Shown: in pieces, positions 26,133-35,078 of the stretch | Layout: every line of letters begins with the position of its first letter | How positions within the stretch are numbered: the first letter of the stretch is position 1 | Source of the DNA: Candidatus Komeilibacteria bacterium S5_K13 | GTDB lineage: Bacteria; Patescibacteriota; Patescibacteriia; UBA1558; S5-K13 | Assembly (NCBI GenBank): GCA_019248485.1 | Contig: JAEHGL010000004.1 | Span: 1 to 46,812 of the forward strand | Reading direction: 5' to 3' | Length of the DNA: 46,812 bases | Translations under genes and position numbers: made by a program | The notes under the pieces: generated by a model | Told to the model about the DNA's origin: nothing | The model's database searches: none | Seen by the model: the letters and a program-made list of their open reading frames with translations, nothing else

Positions 26133-28526
26133 TCACGTTATGATATTACAAATTTTACCTTTCACATAAATAAATTTCGAAACCTCCTTAGTGTCAACAT
26201 ATTTTTTAATCTTTTCTTGAGATAAAACTAGCGCCCTCAAATCGTCTTCGCTTATCTCGACATCAACTTCAATCATATCACGAAATTTTCCATTTACTTG
26301 AATTGGTAAATTAACTTTTTCGTCTTTGGCTAATTTATCATCGTGCTTTGGCCAGCTTTCTTTTTCTATCAAGTCCTTATTTCCCAATTTCTCCCAAAGC
26401 TCTTCAGATATATGCGGAGCAAAACAAGAAAGCATTATCAAAAACGAATCAACATATTCTTTTGATAAATTATTTTGTTTTGAAAGCTCTCTAAAATAAA
26501 TCATTAGTGCGCTTATTGCCGTGTTCAATCTAAAATTTTCTATATCATTTCCAACTTTTTTGATTGTCTTATGAAGCAATGATAAAAGTTCGTCGTTTGA
26601 CTCTTTTCCGTACTTAAAATTTTCAAAATATTGAAATATTTTATCCAAAAATCTACGCTGACCTCTAATTCCGTCTGTATTCCAAGGTTTTGAATCAACA
26701 AGTGGCCCCATAAACATTTCATAAAGCCTAAAGCTATCAGCACCAAATTCATTTATAACATCGTCTGGATTTACTACATTTCCACGACTTTTTGACATCT
26801 TCTGACCATCCGATCCCATTATAAGGCCCTGATTTATAAGCCTTGGAAATGGTTCGTCAAAATCTAAATATTTATTATCTCGGAGCACTTTTGTAAAAAA
26901 CCTTGAATATATCAAATGTCCTACAGCATGTTCTGCACCACCCACATAACAATCAACTGGCATAAAATCTTCTATGTTTTGTTTTGAACAAAACTCGTTT
27001 TCATTTTTTGGATCTAAATATCTATAATAATACCAAGAGTTATCAACAAATCCATCCATTGTATCATATTCTCTTCTTGCATCTTTTCCGCATATTGGAC
27101 ACTTTACACTATGAAAACTGATAGATGATTCAAGTGGTGATTTTCCTGTTGGACGAAAATCTGAAATATCTTCTGGCAAAAGCACTGGCAAATCACCCTC
27201 TGGGACCGGGACCGTTCCACAAACATCACAATAAATAATTGGGATTGGCGCGCCCCAATAACGTTGACGAGAAACCAGCCAGTCACGTATCTTGTATTGT
27301 GTTGTTAATGTGCCACCAACTTTTTTTGTAATCTTTTCTTTTGCTTCATCAGAGCTCATTCCATTAAACTCTTCTGAATTTATCATCACTCCTGATAATT
27401 CCATTGCACCATCGGCATTTTCAATACTTGATTCAATAACTTTTATAATTTCTAGCTTAAACTTCTTTGCAAATTCGAAATCTCTTTCATCGTGAGCAGG
27501 AACACACATTATTGCTCCTGTTCCATAAGTAGATAATACATAATCAGAAATATAAACTGGAATTTCTTTTTGATTTACTGGATTAATAGCATTAATTCCT
27601 TTTAACAAAACTCCTGTTTTATTTTTATTTAGCTCTGTTCTCTCTAATTCCGATTTTTTCTTAGTTTTTTCTATATATAACAAGATTTCATCAAAATTTT
27701 CTATTTTATCTTTTAATTCATTAACTAATTTATGCTCTGGCGCAACTACCATATATGTAGCACCATATAAAGTATCTGGCCTTGTAGTAAACACTTCAAT
27801 TTGACATTTGTCATTTGTGATTTGAAATTTAATTAGTGCTCCCTCTGATTTTCCAATCCAATTTCTCTGCATTGCTTTAAGAGCTTCTGGCCATTTCAAA
27901 TTGTCTAATCCATTTAACAATTCTTCTGCATAAGCAGTCACCTTGAAAAACCATTGCTCTAAATCTTTTTTGACCACTTCACGGGAACATCTTTCACATT
28001 TTCCATCTACAACTTGTTCATTTGCTAAAACCGTTTTACAAGAATCACACCAATTTACTGGCGCCTTTTTCTTGTAAGCCAAACCACTCTTATATAGTAG
28101 TAAAAAAAACCATTGACTCCATTTATAATATTCTGGAGAGGATGTGTTTATTTCTCTATCCCAGTCATATGAAAAACCAAAACTCTTGACCTGTTTTGTA
28201 AAATTTTCTATATTCTTTTTTGTACTATCTTTAGGATGCACACCCATCTTTATAGCGTAATTTTCTGCTGGAAGTCCATATGCATCCCAGCCCATTGGAT
28301 GCATAACGCTAAAATTATTGAATCTAAGATATCTACAATAAATATCGGTAGCAGTATATCCCTCTGGATGACCAACGTGAAGACCTGCGCCACTAGGATA
28401 TGGAAACATATCTAAGACATATTTCTTTTTTTTATCGGCATCAATTTGTGTCTTAAAAATTTGAGACTCGCTCCATTTGTCTTGCCATTTCTTTTCAATT
28501 TCTCGATGATTGTATGATTGATTCAT
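26133..28526 (-). CDS. leuS: Leucyl-tRNA synthetase
   Basis: LeuS charges tRNA-Leu in the cytosol. The HIGH signature is PYPSGAGLHVGHPEGYT (HVGH at 50-53). The editing domain begins around EVFTTRPDTLYGATYMV. KMSKS lies near residue 570 (GQKMSKSRGN). Two zinc-type Cys clusters are present (CDSCK...CERCS near 157-180, and CDVCG...CPICG near 430-470). The C-terminal anticodon-binding domain and the small tail domain follow. At 797 residues it is somewhat shorter than the E. coli enzyme (about 860). Confidence 0.97.
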   Translation of the reverse strand: MNQSYNHREIEKKWQDKWSESQIFKTQIDADKKKKYVLDMFPYPSGAGLHVGHPEGYTATDIYCRYLRFNNFSVMHPMGWDAYGLPAENYAIKMGVHPKDSTKKNIENFTKQVKSFGFSYDWDREINTSSPEYYKWSQWFFLLLYKSGLAYKKKAPVNWCDSCKTVLANEQVVDGKCERCSREVVKKDLEQWFFKVTAYAEELLNGLDNLKWPEALKAMQRNWIGKSEGALIKFQITNDKCQIEVFTTRPDTLYGATYMVVAPEHKLVNELKDKIENFDEILLYIEKTKKKSELERTELNKNKTGVLLKGINAINPVNQKEIPVYISDYVLSTYGTGAIMCVPAHDERDFEFAKKFKLEIIKVIESSIENADGAMELSGVMINSEEFNGMSSDEAKEKITKKVGGTLTTQYKIRDWLVSRQRYWGAPIPIIYCDVCGTVPVPEGDLPVLLPEDISDFRPTGKSPLESSISFHSVKCPICGKDARREYDTMDGFVDNSWYYYRYLDPKNENEFCSKQNIEDFMPVDCYVGGAEHAVGHLIYSRFFTKVLRDNKYLDFDEPFPRLINQGLIMGSDGQKMSKSRGNVVNPDDVINEFGADSFRLYEMFMGPLVDSKPWNTDGIRGQRRFLDKIFQYFENFKYGKESNDELLSLLHKTIKKVGNDIENFRLNTAISALMIYFRELSKQNNLSKEYVDSFLIMLSCFAPHISEELWEKLGNKDLIEKESWPKHDDKLAKDEKVNLPIQVNGKFRDMIEVDVEISEDDLRALVLSQEKIKKYVDTKEVSKFIYVKGKICNIIT

Positions 28527-28575
28527 ATTATTAAATCTTTATAATTGTTATTTTTAATAAACTTAAAAAATAAAT

Positions 28576-28803
28576 TCCAATAATCAAATAACAAATAACA
28601 GATAAACGCCAATAAACAATTTACACCTGCCTACCGGTCTTCGACTCTGAGAGCTGAGCTCTCAAACCCAGACTCGAATGAGCAGGCAGGAATCTCAAAT
28701 AATAATCAAACCTCCGTACTCAAATGATCATTGAATATTGATTATTGTAATTTATCTGTAATTTGATTATTTCCGCCGAAGGCGGATCAGCCTCCGGCTG
28801 AGA
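28576..28803. repeat. Dispersed palindromic repeat, copy with nested insertions
   Basis: The gap between leuS and the M23 gene (28527-29117) is mostly repeat. It matches 24065-24185 but is interrupted at 28626-28690 by a separate palindrome. It ends with two small hairpins (CCGCCGAAGGCGG and CAGCCTCCGGCTG) at 28772-28801. The ends of the outer element are inverted (AATAATCAAAT / ATTTGATTATT). The rest of the gap, 28804-29117, holds a candidate promoter and otherwise nothing I can name. Confidence 0.75.
28626..28690. mobile_element. 65-bp palindromic element inserted in another repeat
   Basis: The sequence begins CCTGCC and ends GGCAGG. Inside are TCGACTCTG / CAGACTCGA and GAGAGC...GCTCTC stems. 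In the related repeat at 24065-24185 the flanks TTTACA and AATCTC are directly joined. This shows a precise insertion without an obvious target-site duplication. Confidence 0.7.
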
Positions 28804-28890
28804 TTATTCTATCATACCCAATATTATCATCTTTAACCCATTAATTCAATGTTAAAATAGTTTGAAAATTTAGAACTCAACATTTGTCAA

Positions 28891-28919
28891 TTGACCAAAG
28901 CGATAATATATTTTATCAT
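28891..28919 (+). promoter_or_regulatory. Candidate sigma-70 promoter for the M23 gene
   Basis: TTGACC at 28891-28896, a 17-base spacer, then TATCAT at 28914-28919. It lies about 200 bases before the M23 gene, so the leader would be long. Confidence 0.45.
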
Positions 28920-29117
28920 AAAATCATACATAAAAATTAAAAAAAATCTATTAACAAGGTTAAAAAATATCTAATCCTTTTCTTTATATATACGGGAAAA
29001 ATACTAAGATACCTAAGCGTTTCTATTTTTAGATCTCTCAAATTTCCATTTTTATTAATATTTTGGATATCAAAAAAAATTCTAAAAGAGCCTATTCTAT
29101 CCATATATCATATTTTA

Positions 29118-30308
29118 TTGAAAATAAAAATTAAGAATAAAAAAGAAAGTGATTTGAATTTTCATCCACTCATAAATAACGGGGGTAGAAAAAGAAATAA
29201 ATTTCATTATACATTGCTTATCATCTTCACATTATTTGTAATAAACAATAACCTTTTTGCAAAAACAATACCTCCGGAAGAATTTGGCCAAAAATCTGTG
29301 CTCTCAAAAATTGTTCCGTCAAAACAAAACGATTTAATAGGTCATGAAGAGCTCATTGAAGAAAAAGGTTCTGCAATAATAAACGCTCCAACAAATAGCG
29401 AGCAACTTGTTTATTATCAAGGATATCAAGGCCAAGGAGATGTAGACACAAATACAAACAATTCAATGTTGGCTAGCACAAACGATGGCACCACTCTTAT
29501 TGCAACAAACATTGCAAATACTCAAACCGGAAACGCTGTAAACAGAAATGAAATTATTCAATACACTATTTTAAATGGAGATACAATAAGCGGAATAGCT
29601 CATAAATTTAATATCTCCGTTGCAACAATTCTTTGGAGCAATAATCTCACAGAGAGAAGCCTCATACAGCCAGGAGCGACTCTAAAAATTTTACCAACAA
29701 CAGGGATATTGCATAGAGTTGTCCGAGGAGAAACAGTCGCAGCAATAGCCAAAAAATATAAAACAGGAGCACAAAAAATATTAGACACAAATAGTTTGGC
29801 TTCTGCAAATCAAATTAAAATAGGGCAAGATCTTATAATTCCAGATGGCATAAGGCCAGCAAATATATCAACCACTGTCACAAAAACAACAACTGCTGGA
29901 AAAACTACACCCTCCAAAACATCTCTTAGCCCTACAAATCCAAATACAGGGACAAAATTATTATGGCCCGCTGGCGTAAGAAAAATATCTCAATATTTTG
30001 GATGGAGACACACTGGGCTAGATATAGCAGGTCCTGTTGGAACGCCAATTTATGCCGCTGAAGATGGAGTTGTTGAAACAGCTGGATGGAATAGTGGTGG
30101 TTATGGAAACTATATTATTATAAATCATGGTGGTGGTCTTAGAACTCTTTATGGTCACGCGTCTAAATTATTTGTCAGTCGCGGAGAAAAGGTAACTCGT
30201 GGACAAGTAATTATGGCAATGGGCTCAACTGGTAGATCTACAGGGCCACATTTACATTTTGAAGTAAGAATAAATGGATTCAAAAATCCTCTTAGCTACA
30301 TAAGATAA
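29118..30308 (+). CDS. LysM-M23 peptidoglycan endopeptidase, secreted
   Basis: M23 (LytM/NlpD-like) zinc peptidases cut peptidoglycan cross-bridges during growth or division. The 396-residue protein starts at TTG and has an N-terminal hydrophobic helix (about 30-48) as signal or anchor. Two LysM domains follow (about 148-192 and 198-243: YTILNGDTISGIAHKF and HRVVRGETVAAIAKKY), then a Thr-rich linker. The M23 domain carries the zinc ligands His298 and Asp302 (HTGLDIAG) and His380 in HLHFEV, with His347 also present. The motif set is complete, so it should be active. No Shine-Dalgarno is evident at the TTG, so the exact start is uncertain. Confidence 0.93.
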   Translation: MKIKIKNKKESDLNFHPLINNGGRKRNKFHYTLLIIFTLFVINNNLFAKTIPPEEFGQKSVLSKIVPSKQNDLIGHEELIEEKGSAIINAPTNSEQLVYYQGYQGQGDVDTNTNNSMLASTNDGTTLIATNIANTQTGNAVNRNEIIQYTILNGDTISGIAHKFNISVATILWSNNLTERSLIQPGATLKILPTTGILHRVVRGETVAAIAKKYKTGAQKILDTNSLASANQIKIGQDLIIPDGIRPANISTTVTKTTTAGKTTPSKTSLSPTNPNTGTKLLWPAGVRKISQYFGWRHTGLDIAGPVGTPIYAAEDGVVETAGWNSGGYGNYIIINHGGGLRTLYGHASKLFVSRGEKVTRGQVIMAMGSTGRSTGPHLHFEVRINGFKNPLSYIR

Positions 30309-30353
30309 TAAAAAATTATTATTATATAGCTCACATTATTTTAAAACAAAAAA

Positions 30354-30377
30354 AGACACTTTTGGTGTCTACTTTTT
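30354..30377 (+). terminator. Rho-independent terminator of the M23 gene
   Basis: A 6-bp stem (AGACAC / GTGTCT) with a short loop is followed by ACTTTTT, 45 bases after the stop codon. The stem is short, so it may be weak. Confidence 0.5.
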
Positions 30378-30428
30378 GGGGTACAGTTCATCTCAGGTAT
30401 TTAAAATTTAACATAATATCGCTTTTAT

Positions 30429-30887
30429 TCAATTTATCTTTATCTTTTTGACGTCTTCCATACAAATCCACGCTGACATATTACCGAATCCTTTTTTATC
30501 TATATTAAAAGGTTTTATCCTTATGGGTTTTTCTAAAGCAATTAATATACAATATTCTTTATCTTTAACTAAATTAAAAAAATTAGGAATATCTTTTATG
30601 CATATTTCATCATTTAAGCTGTATTCATGTAAAATGCTTTTTATTTTATTTGGGGTTAAATTGGAATATTGAATCACTCTTTTTACATACGTTTTTACAG
30701 TGACAGGCTCTCCAGAATTCTTAAAATATACAGTATCTCCAATTTTAATATTATTCCACGGAGACCTTTTTGTCTGATACCAACGAGATTCAATTGTTTT
30801 TTCCCCTAATAATACCCTTTCAACTAGGTTCCACGATTTATTCATTATTGCAACGTGTTCCATATTATTGTGGCTTGTAACCCTCAA
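30429..30887 (-). CDS. ASCH-domain protein
   Basis: ASCH domains resemble PUA folds and bind RNA or modified nucleotides. The 152-residue protein shows the expected parts: AIMNKSWNLVERVLLGEKTIESRW (Lys-Thr-Ile-Glu-Ser-Arg start of the domain), then KIGDTVYFKNSGEPVTVKTYV. It is a one-domain protein. Its start overlaps the end of the MazG-like gene by 23 bases, so the two are co-transcribed and probably translationally coupled. Pairing with a nucleotide pyrophosphatase suggests handling of modified nucleotides or RNA; this is inference. Confidence 0.75.
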   Translation of the reverse strand: MRVTSHNNMEHVAIMNKSWNLVERVLLGEKTIESRWYQTKRSPWNNIKIGDTVYFKNSGEPVTVKTYVKRVIQYSNLTPNKIKSILHEYSLNDEICIKDIPNFFNLVKDKEYCILIALEKPIRIKPFNIDKKGFGNMSAWICMEDVKKIKIN

Positions 30888-31233
30888 GAGGATTTGAATG
30901 AACTGACCTAGCTTTTTCTATTGGATATCTTAATTTATTTTTTTCAAGTTTATTTGAAATTGCATCAAGAAGATCAATATCTGTTTTGTAAGAAATGATT
31001 AATAAATAAATTAGAACATCTGCCATTTCTTCTTCAACCTTTTTCTTCTTTTCTGGATCAGCATGAACCTTTAGGATTTCTTCTTCAGACAACCATCTAT
31101 AACATTCTGCGAGTTCTCCGACTTCAGACGCTAATGCATTTATAAGATCTTTGACATTATGAAATTTATCCCAATCTCTTTCTAAATTGAACTCTTTAAT
31201 TTTATCTCTTAATTCGTTTAAATCTTTGGACAT
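30865..31233 (-). CDS. MazG-like nucleotide pyrophosphohydrolase
   Basis: MazG-type enzymes remove pyrophosphate from nucleoside triphosphates, often dCTP or non-canonical forms. The 122-residue protein has the helical fold signatures LINALASEVGELAECYRWL with Glu37 and Glu40, and EEEMADVLIYLLII with Glu69 and Asp72. These give the E-x2-E...E-x2-D metal-binding set. It resembles the short single-domain dCTPase/RS21-C6-like group more than two-domain MazG. The ASCH gene follows with an overlap. Confidence 0.88.
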   Translation of the reverse strand: MSKDLNELRDKIKEFNLERDWDKFHNVKDLINALASEVGELAECYRWLSEEEILKVHADPEKKKKVEEEMADVLIYLLIISYKTDIDLLDAISNKLEKNKLRYPIEKARSVHSNPLEGYKPQ

Positions 31234-31255
31234 TTTATTTATAGATTAATACTAT

Positions 31256-32619
31256 CTACAACAAATCTTTTTTAGATTTTATTATTTTATCATAAAATAG
31301 AATTATCAGTGTTGATAATACAACTGGAGCAATAAAAGCATTTTTTCCTATTATTGGAAATGAAATAATCAGAATAATAAATCCTATTAAAATTGAATAA
31401 AAGCTGGCATTAGCAGAAATTCTTTCTGAATAAAGAGTAGCAAATATTGCTGGGACAAAAATTAAAGCCATATAAGAAACTAACAAAGAAAGTGATACTA
31501 TGCTTGGTATTGCTAGAACTAAAAGTCCAGCAAAAATTCCAAATAAGGCTATTATACCTCGTGCAAAAAATAGCTTCTTCTTTTCGTCAACTGTATTTTC
31601 ATTAAATATTTGTTTGTAAATTATTGTTGATCCTGCAACAAGAGAACTATCAACAGAAGACATTATTGCAGCAAGAATAGCTGCAAATCCAAGACCAGCA
31701 ATACTGCTTGGCAATAAATGACTCATCAAATTGAAAATCGCAAAATCTTGAGGAATTCCTTTTAACATAACAGACGCTAAAAGACCAAAGAAAACTATCA
31801 CAACTCCAAGAATAAAAAGAATTGGAATTGCTATGAAATAAGATTTTTTTGCAACTTTTGCGTTTTCTGCAGATAATGTTCTTTGCCAATGATAAGCAGT
31901 TCCTAAATAAATAAATCCACTTAAAATGATTGTTCCCAAAAACCAAGCAACCCCTTCAAAACCAAACGGATTCAAGTGTCCTTTTGGCAATTGAGACAAT
32001 AAATTATTTATTCCCCCAATTTCAGAATATCCTATAAAAGCCATAATAATAAATGGAATTAGAATAATCCAAAATTGAATAAAATCAGTTATGATATCAA
32101 TTTTTAATCCACCTATTGTTGAATATAATATAGTGATTAAGATCGCAATACCTATTGCTAGACTATAGTTAACCCCTAATACTATTTGAGATATTGCGGA
32201 TAACCCAGCCAAATTAACAGCTATCCAACCCAACAAAACAAACAATTGTAATACACCAACTAGAGCTTTATTTTTCTTATCAAACCTTCTATAAAATATG
32301 TCTGCTATAGAGTGTGCATCATACTTATCTCCAATATTTTTCATTCTTGATGAAACAATTCCCAAAATAAAAATTCCAACAGTAAATGAAAGAATCAATG
32401 CTAGACCATAAGAAATGCCAGGTTGTAAACTTCTGAAACCACTGAAATCGTAGCAGAAGCCCCTATGATAGTTGATATGGTTGAAAAAGTCATTAACCAC
32501 AAACTCGTTTTTCTTTTATTTATAAAATAACTTTCAAAGGATTCTTTTCTCGAAAAATACCAAGCAATACCAAGCATTAAAATAAAATACACTAACAAAA
32601 TAATTAATGTTGAATTCAT
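31256..32619 (-). pseudogene. Na+/solute symporter (SSS family), broken by a single-base frameshift
   Basis: SSS permeases use a sodium gradient to import a solute. Two reading frames carry one protein. The N-terminal 72-residue frame (start 32619) holds helix 1 and the conserved FSTISTIIGASATISVVSE, then ends at 32401. The other frame runs to 31256 and carries the remaining helices, including SSVDSSLVAG and YHWQRTLSAENAK. The break is at about 32418-32421, just after YNL, where GISYGLAL continues in the other frame. One missing base restores a protein of about 447 residues. It could be a recent pseudogene or a sequencing error. The substrate is unknown. Confidence 0.8.
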
Positions 32620-33000
32620 ATTGATGAATTATTGTTTAATTGATTATTCATATATTACAATTATAACACTACAAATAGGAAAACAAAAAACCTTAAAGAT
32701 AAATTGGGGGATATTGGTGGTATAGAGTGGTGAGTGATGTTGTCACTTATTTTAGAAATACAAATGAATGTATATACATTCCAACTTTTGCTAAATTTGA
32801 AAAAACACGATTTATCTATATTCAGTATTCTTGACAAGTCGCCTATAACGTTGTAAATTTATATATCAAAATAATATCCTATGAAATGAGTGCTTTAGAC
32901 GCTTTATTAAGTAAAGCTTCCAAACCATTCATCTCATTATGAGATAGATCGTAATCTGAACGAATCAGGTAATAAAAATATAGAGTTTTGGGAGGATCAA
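32620..33000 (+). promoter_or_regulatory. Leader region of the 33001 gene: promoter and structured 5' region
   Basis: TTGACA at 32831-32836, a 17-base spacer and TAAATT at 32854-32859 form a candidate promoter about 140 bases before the gene. The region 32881-32939 can fold: ATGAAATGAGTG pairs with CATTCATCTCAT (one mismatch, one wobble), with CTTTA / TAAAG inside. The 32620-32820 part has no recognisable gene. Confidence 0.4.
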
Positions 33001-33540
33001 ATGAACAATCTGATTATTCTGTTGCTAAACTTCGTATATGGATTCATTCCATATGAGAAAAACATGGTGTGTCTTTTTGGTAGAATAAACAAAGGGGGAA
33101 ATGTCTACTCCCTAATTAGTTTATTCACTAAAGCAAAAAATGCCTATTCAATAATCAACATTTTTTCTGTAGTTGAAAACAATTTGTGGACCCTATTCAA
33201 TGTATTAGGATTCGCGAATGGACCAAATGGAAACATTTTATCGTTAATAAGTCTTGCGGCCGATGCAGAAAAGGAAATTAAAATCGCTTTTAGTATCCTT
33301 GCTAGTTCATCTGGAAATTTAAAAGCATTTATTAGCTATGTTGCCATTGCAGATGAAAATATTGATATCTGTGTTTTTTCTTTCTTTGCAATAGCACCAA
33401 AAGTAAAAATCATGTTTTTCAATTTAATTGCTATTGCTGATAATTATGCGGAATCAAAAATAAGCTTCTTTGCAATAGCACCAAAAGTAAAAATCATTGT
33501 TGGAATGTTGAGTTTAGTGGAGGACCCGAACATAGTGTAA
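33001..33540 (+). CDS. Short-repeat protein, possible solenoid, unknown family
   Basis: The 179-residue protein is built from about ten repeats of 13-16 residues. Each has a hydrophobic run ending in a small-residue/Asn turn: VYSLISLFTKAKN, AYSIINIFSVVENN, NILSLISLAADAEKE, LKAFISYVAIADEN. FSFFAIAPKVKI recurs almost exactly in the last third (SFFAIAPKVKI at about 127 and 155). The start has a good GGGAGGATCAAATG ribosome-binding site. No signal peptide is obvious, though the first 15 residues are hydrophobic. Regular repeats like this suggest a beta-solenoid. A promoter and a terminator make it a single-gene unit. I do not recognise the family. Confidence 0.7.
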   Translation: MNNLIILLLNFVYGFIPYEKNMVCLFGRINKGGNVYSLISLFTKAKNAYSIINIFSVVENNLWTLFNVLGFANGPNGNILSLISLAADAEKEIKIAFSILASSSGNLKAFISYVAIADENIDICVFSFFAIAPKVKIMFFNLIAIADNYAESKISFFAIAPKVKIIVGMLSLVEDPNIV

Positions 33541-33560
33541 AATAATCGACCACATTACTT

Positions 33561-33593
33561 AAAAGACTCGTTATAATTATGCGGGTCTTTTTT
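33561..33593 (+). terminator. Rho-independent terminator
   Basis: A 9-bp stem (AAAGACTCG / CGGGTCTTT, one wobble) is followed by a T run, 20 bases after the stop codon at 33540. Confidence 0.85.
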
Positions 33594-33699
33594 AATTTAT
33601 AATCGGTTTAATTTTTGCCAAATAAAAAATATTAAGATTTTGGATAACAAAAAATACCTGTTTTAATAGGTATTTTAGCCCCAAAACATGCTGAGGCAC

Positions 33700-33930
33700 T
33701 GAGGTCTCTTGAACCTCTCAAAGGGTGCCCTTCGACTTCTCGTCCATTCGGCAATCTCAGGACTCGTCGCTCAGGACATTCGAAACGTGCTATTGGATTA
33801 AGAATGGTCGAAGACCATCTCTCGACTTCGCTCGAGACCTTTCGACGAGCTGAATAATATTACTAGATGGTCGTAGACCATGAGTGAGCCCAACCTCATC
33901 ATATAAAATAAAGGGCGAATCGAATGGTAC
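33700..33930. repeat. 231-bp direct repeat, copy 1
   Basis: It matches 34778-35008 over 231 bases with no difference I can see. Internally it has several short palindromes (GGTCTCTTGAACC; TCTCGACTTCGCTCGAGA; GATGGTCG...). The two copies are 1078 bases apart and enclose the 34092-34694 gene. The remaining gap 33931-34091 holds no recognisable gene. Confidence 0.95.
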
Positions 33931-34091
33931 CGTGCCGTGCTCTCGCAACTATGCAGATACGGTGTCCATGGGCTTTTCTAGGATATTTTTAGCATTCTAA
34001 ATTAGGCACATTGGTCGGGGTCTAAAACACAAAATGAGACAAATAAAAAAAATGAAGCACTATTTATTTTATGAATGCAAATATGAACGAA

Positions 34092-34694
34092 TTATAGATC
34101 CTTGTTTAAAATTGGTAATTTTTTTAGATTTATTTTCTTAGAGTTAAAGTTTTTTTTCAACCAACTGCCACTAGTTTTAATAAATAGGGTGTTTTCTAAA
34201 ACTCCACAAAATCCCATTGACATAGAGCTACCCCAACCTCCATAAGAATCCAAGTTATATGAATATTCTGGGTAATTTCCTACGAAATCTTCAGTTAAGT
34301 ATATATTATAGAGTGGAGAAATTGGAGAAGCGCACTCCATTTGAGCAAGTGGATTATCTCTTTGGATAAAACAATATCTGAATTCTAAGTTAAATGGTTC
34401 AGAATTTGGTGTTTGCAATGGAGAGTATGGATTAACTATTCTAACATATTTAAAATATATGCTAAATGGGGTCCAACTTTCAGAAAGAGCATCACCAACA
34501 TAAAGGAAATCCCCGGGTCTTAGAATTGTTACTTCATTTCCATAATCTACCGGATTTAAATTGATACAACGTTGAAATAAGGGCTCTTGATATTCTAAGT
34601 TATCTGCTATTTTTGCGTTAATTGTTGTACAGACAAATAACATCAAAAAAATAGAAATAAAGACCCTTGTTATATTCTTATAAAGAATTGACAT
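34092..34694 (-). CDS. Small secreted protein of unknown function
   Basis: The 200-residue protein has a standard signal peptide (basic start, VFISIFLMLFV core, cleavage after INA at about residue 27). The mature part is beta-rich, with cysteines in QRCINL, FRYCFI, QMECAS and MGFCGV, possibly two disulphides. The C terminus is Lys/Asn-rich. It lies between two identical 231-bp direct repeats and has no neighbouring transposase. No family is recognised; cargo of a repeat-bounded unit is an inference. Confidence 0.7.
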   Translation of the reverse strand: MSILYKNITRVFISIFLMLFVCTTINAKIADNLEYQEPLFQRCINLNPVDYGNEVTILRPGDFLYVGDALSESWTPFSIYFKYVRIVNPYSPLQTPNSEPFNLEFRYCFIQRDNPLAQMECASPISPLYNIYLTEDFVGNYPEYSYNLDSYGGWGSSMSMGFCGVLENTLFIKTSGSWLKKNFNSKKINLKKLPILNKDL

Positions 34695-34777
34695 ATTTTT
34701 GTTAGATCAATAATGATTAATATTTTAATATTGTATCCCAACTCGAGCACTCAGTGTTTCTTAAAGAGGCCAAGCAT

Positions 34778-35008
34778 TGAGGTCTCTTGAACCTCTCAAA
34801 GGGTGCCCTTCGACTTCTCGTCCATTCGGCAATCTCAGGACTCGTCGCTCAGGACATTCGAAACGTGCTATTGGATTAAGAATGGTCGAAGACCATCTCT
34901 CGACTTCGCTCGAGACCTTTCGACGAGCTGAATAATATTACTAGATGGTCGTAGACCATGAGTGAGCCCAACCTCATCATATAAAATAAAGGGCGAATCG
35001 AATGGTAC
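34778..35008. repeat. 231-bp direct repeat, copy 2
   Basis: It matches 33700-33930 over its whole length. Its right end overlaps the CCA, the discriminator and last acceptor bases of tRNA-Lys(CTT), so one boundary of the duplicated segment falls at the 3' end of a tRNA. The copy-1 end has no recognisable tRNA. Confidence 0.95.
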
Positions 35009-35078
35009 GCTGTGCAGGATTCGAACCTGCGACCGTTTGCTTAAGAGGCAACTGCTCTACCAACTGAGCTAACAGCGC
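35003..35078 (-). tRNA. tRNA-Lys (anticodon CTT), CCA encoded
   Basis: The cloverleaf folds: acceptor GCGCTGT / ACAGCGT, D stem GCTC / GAGC, anticodon loop CTCTTAA with CTT, T arm GCAGG-TTCGAAT-CCTGC, discriminator A and encoded CCA. The anticodon stem GTTGC / GCAAA has a G-A mismatch at 27-43. It reads AAG (Lys). A 36-bp block with its 5' end and leader recurs at 35210-35245. Confidence 0.95.

Noticed and set aside
31650-31946. 98-residue ORF inside the symporter region
   Set aside because: Out-of-frame shadow of the symporter with Cys/Ser/Phe-rich composition.
32886-32942. 18-codon ORF that could be a leader peptide before the 33001 gene
   Set aside because: No ribosome-binding site, and the same bases form a stem; it is too short to support.
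33931-34091. Degenerate tRNA next to direct repeat copy 1
   Set aside because: The TGGTAC edge resembles the tRNA-Lys boundary, but no T arm or acceptor pairing is present.
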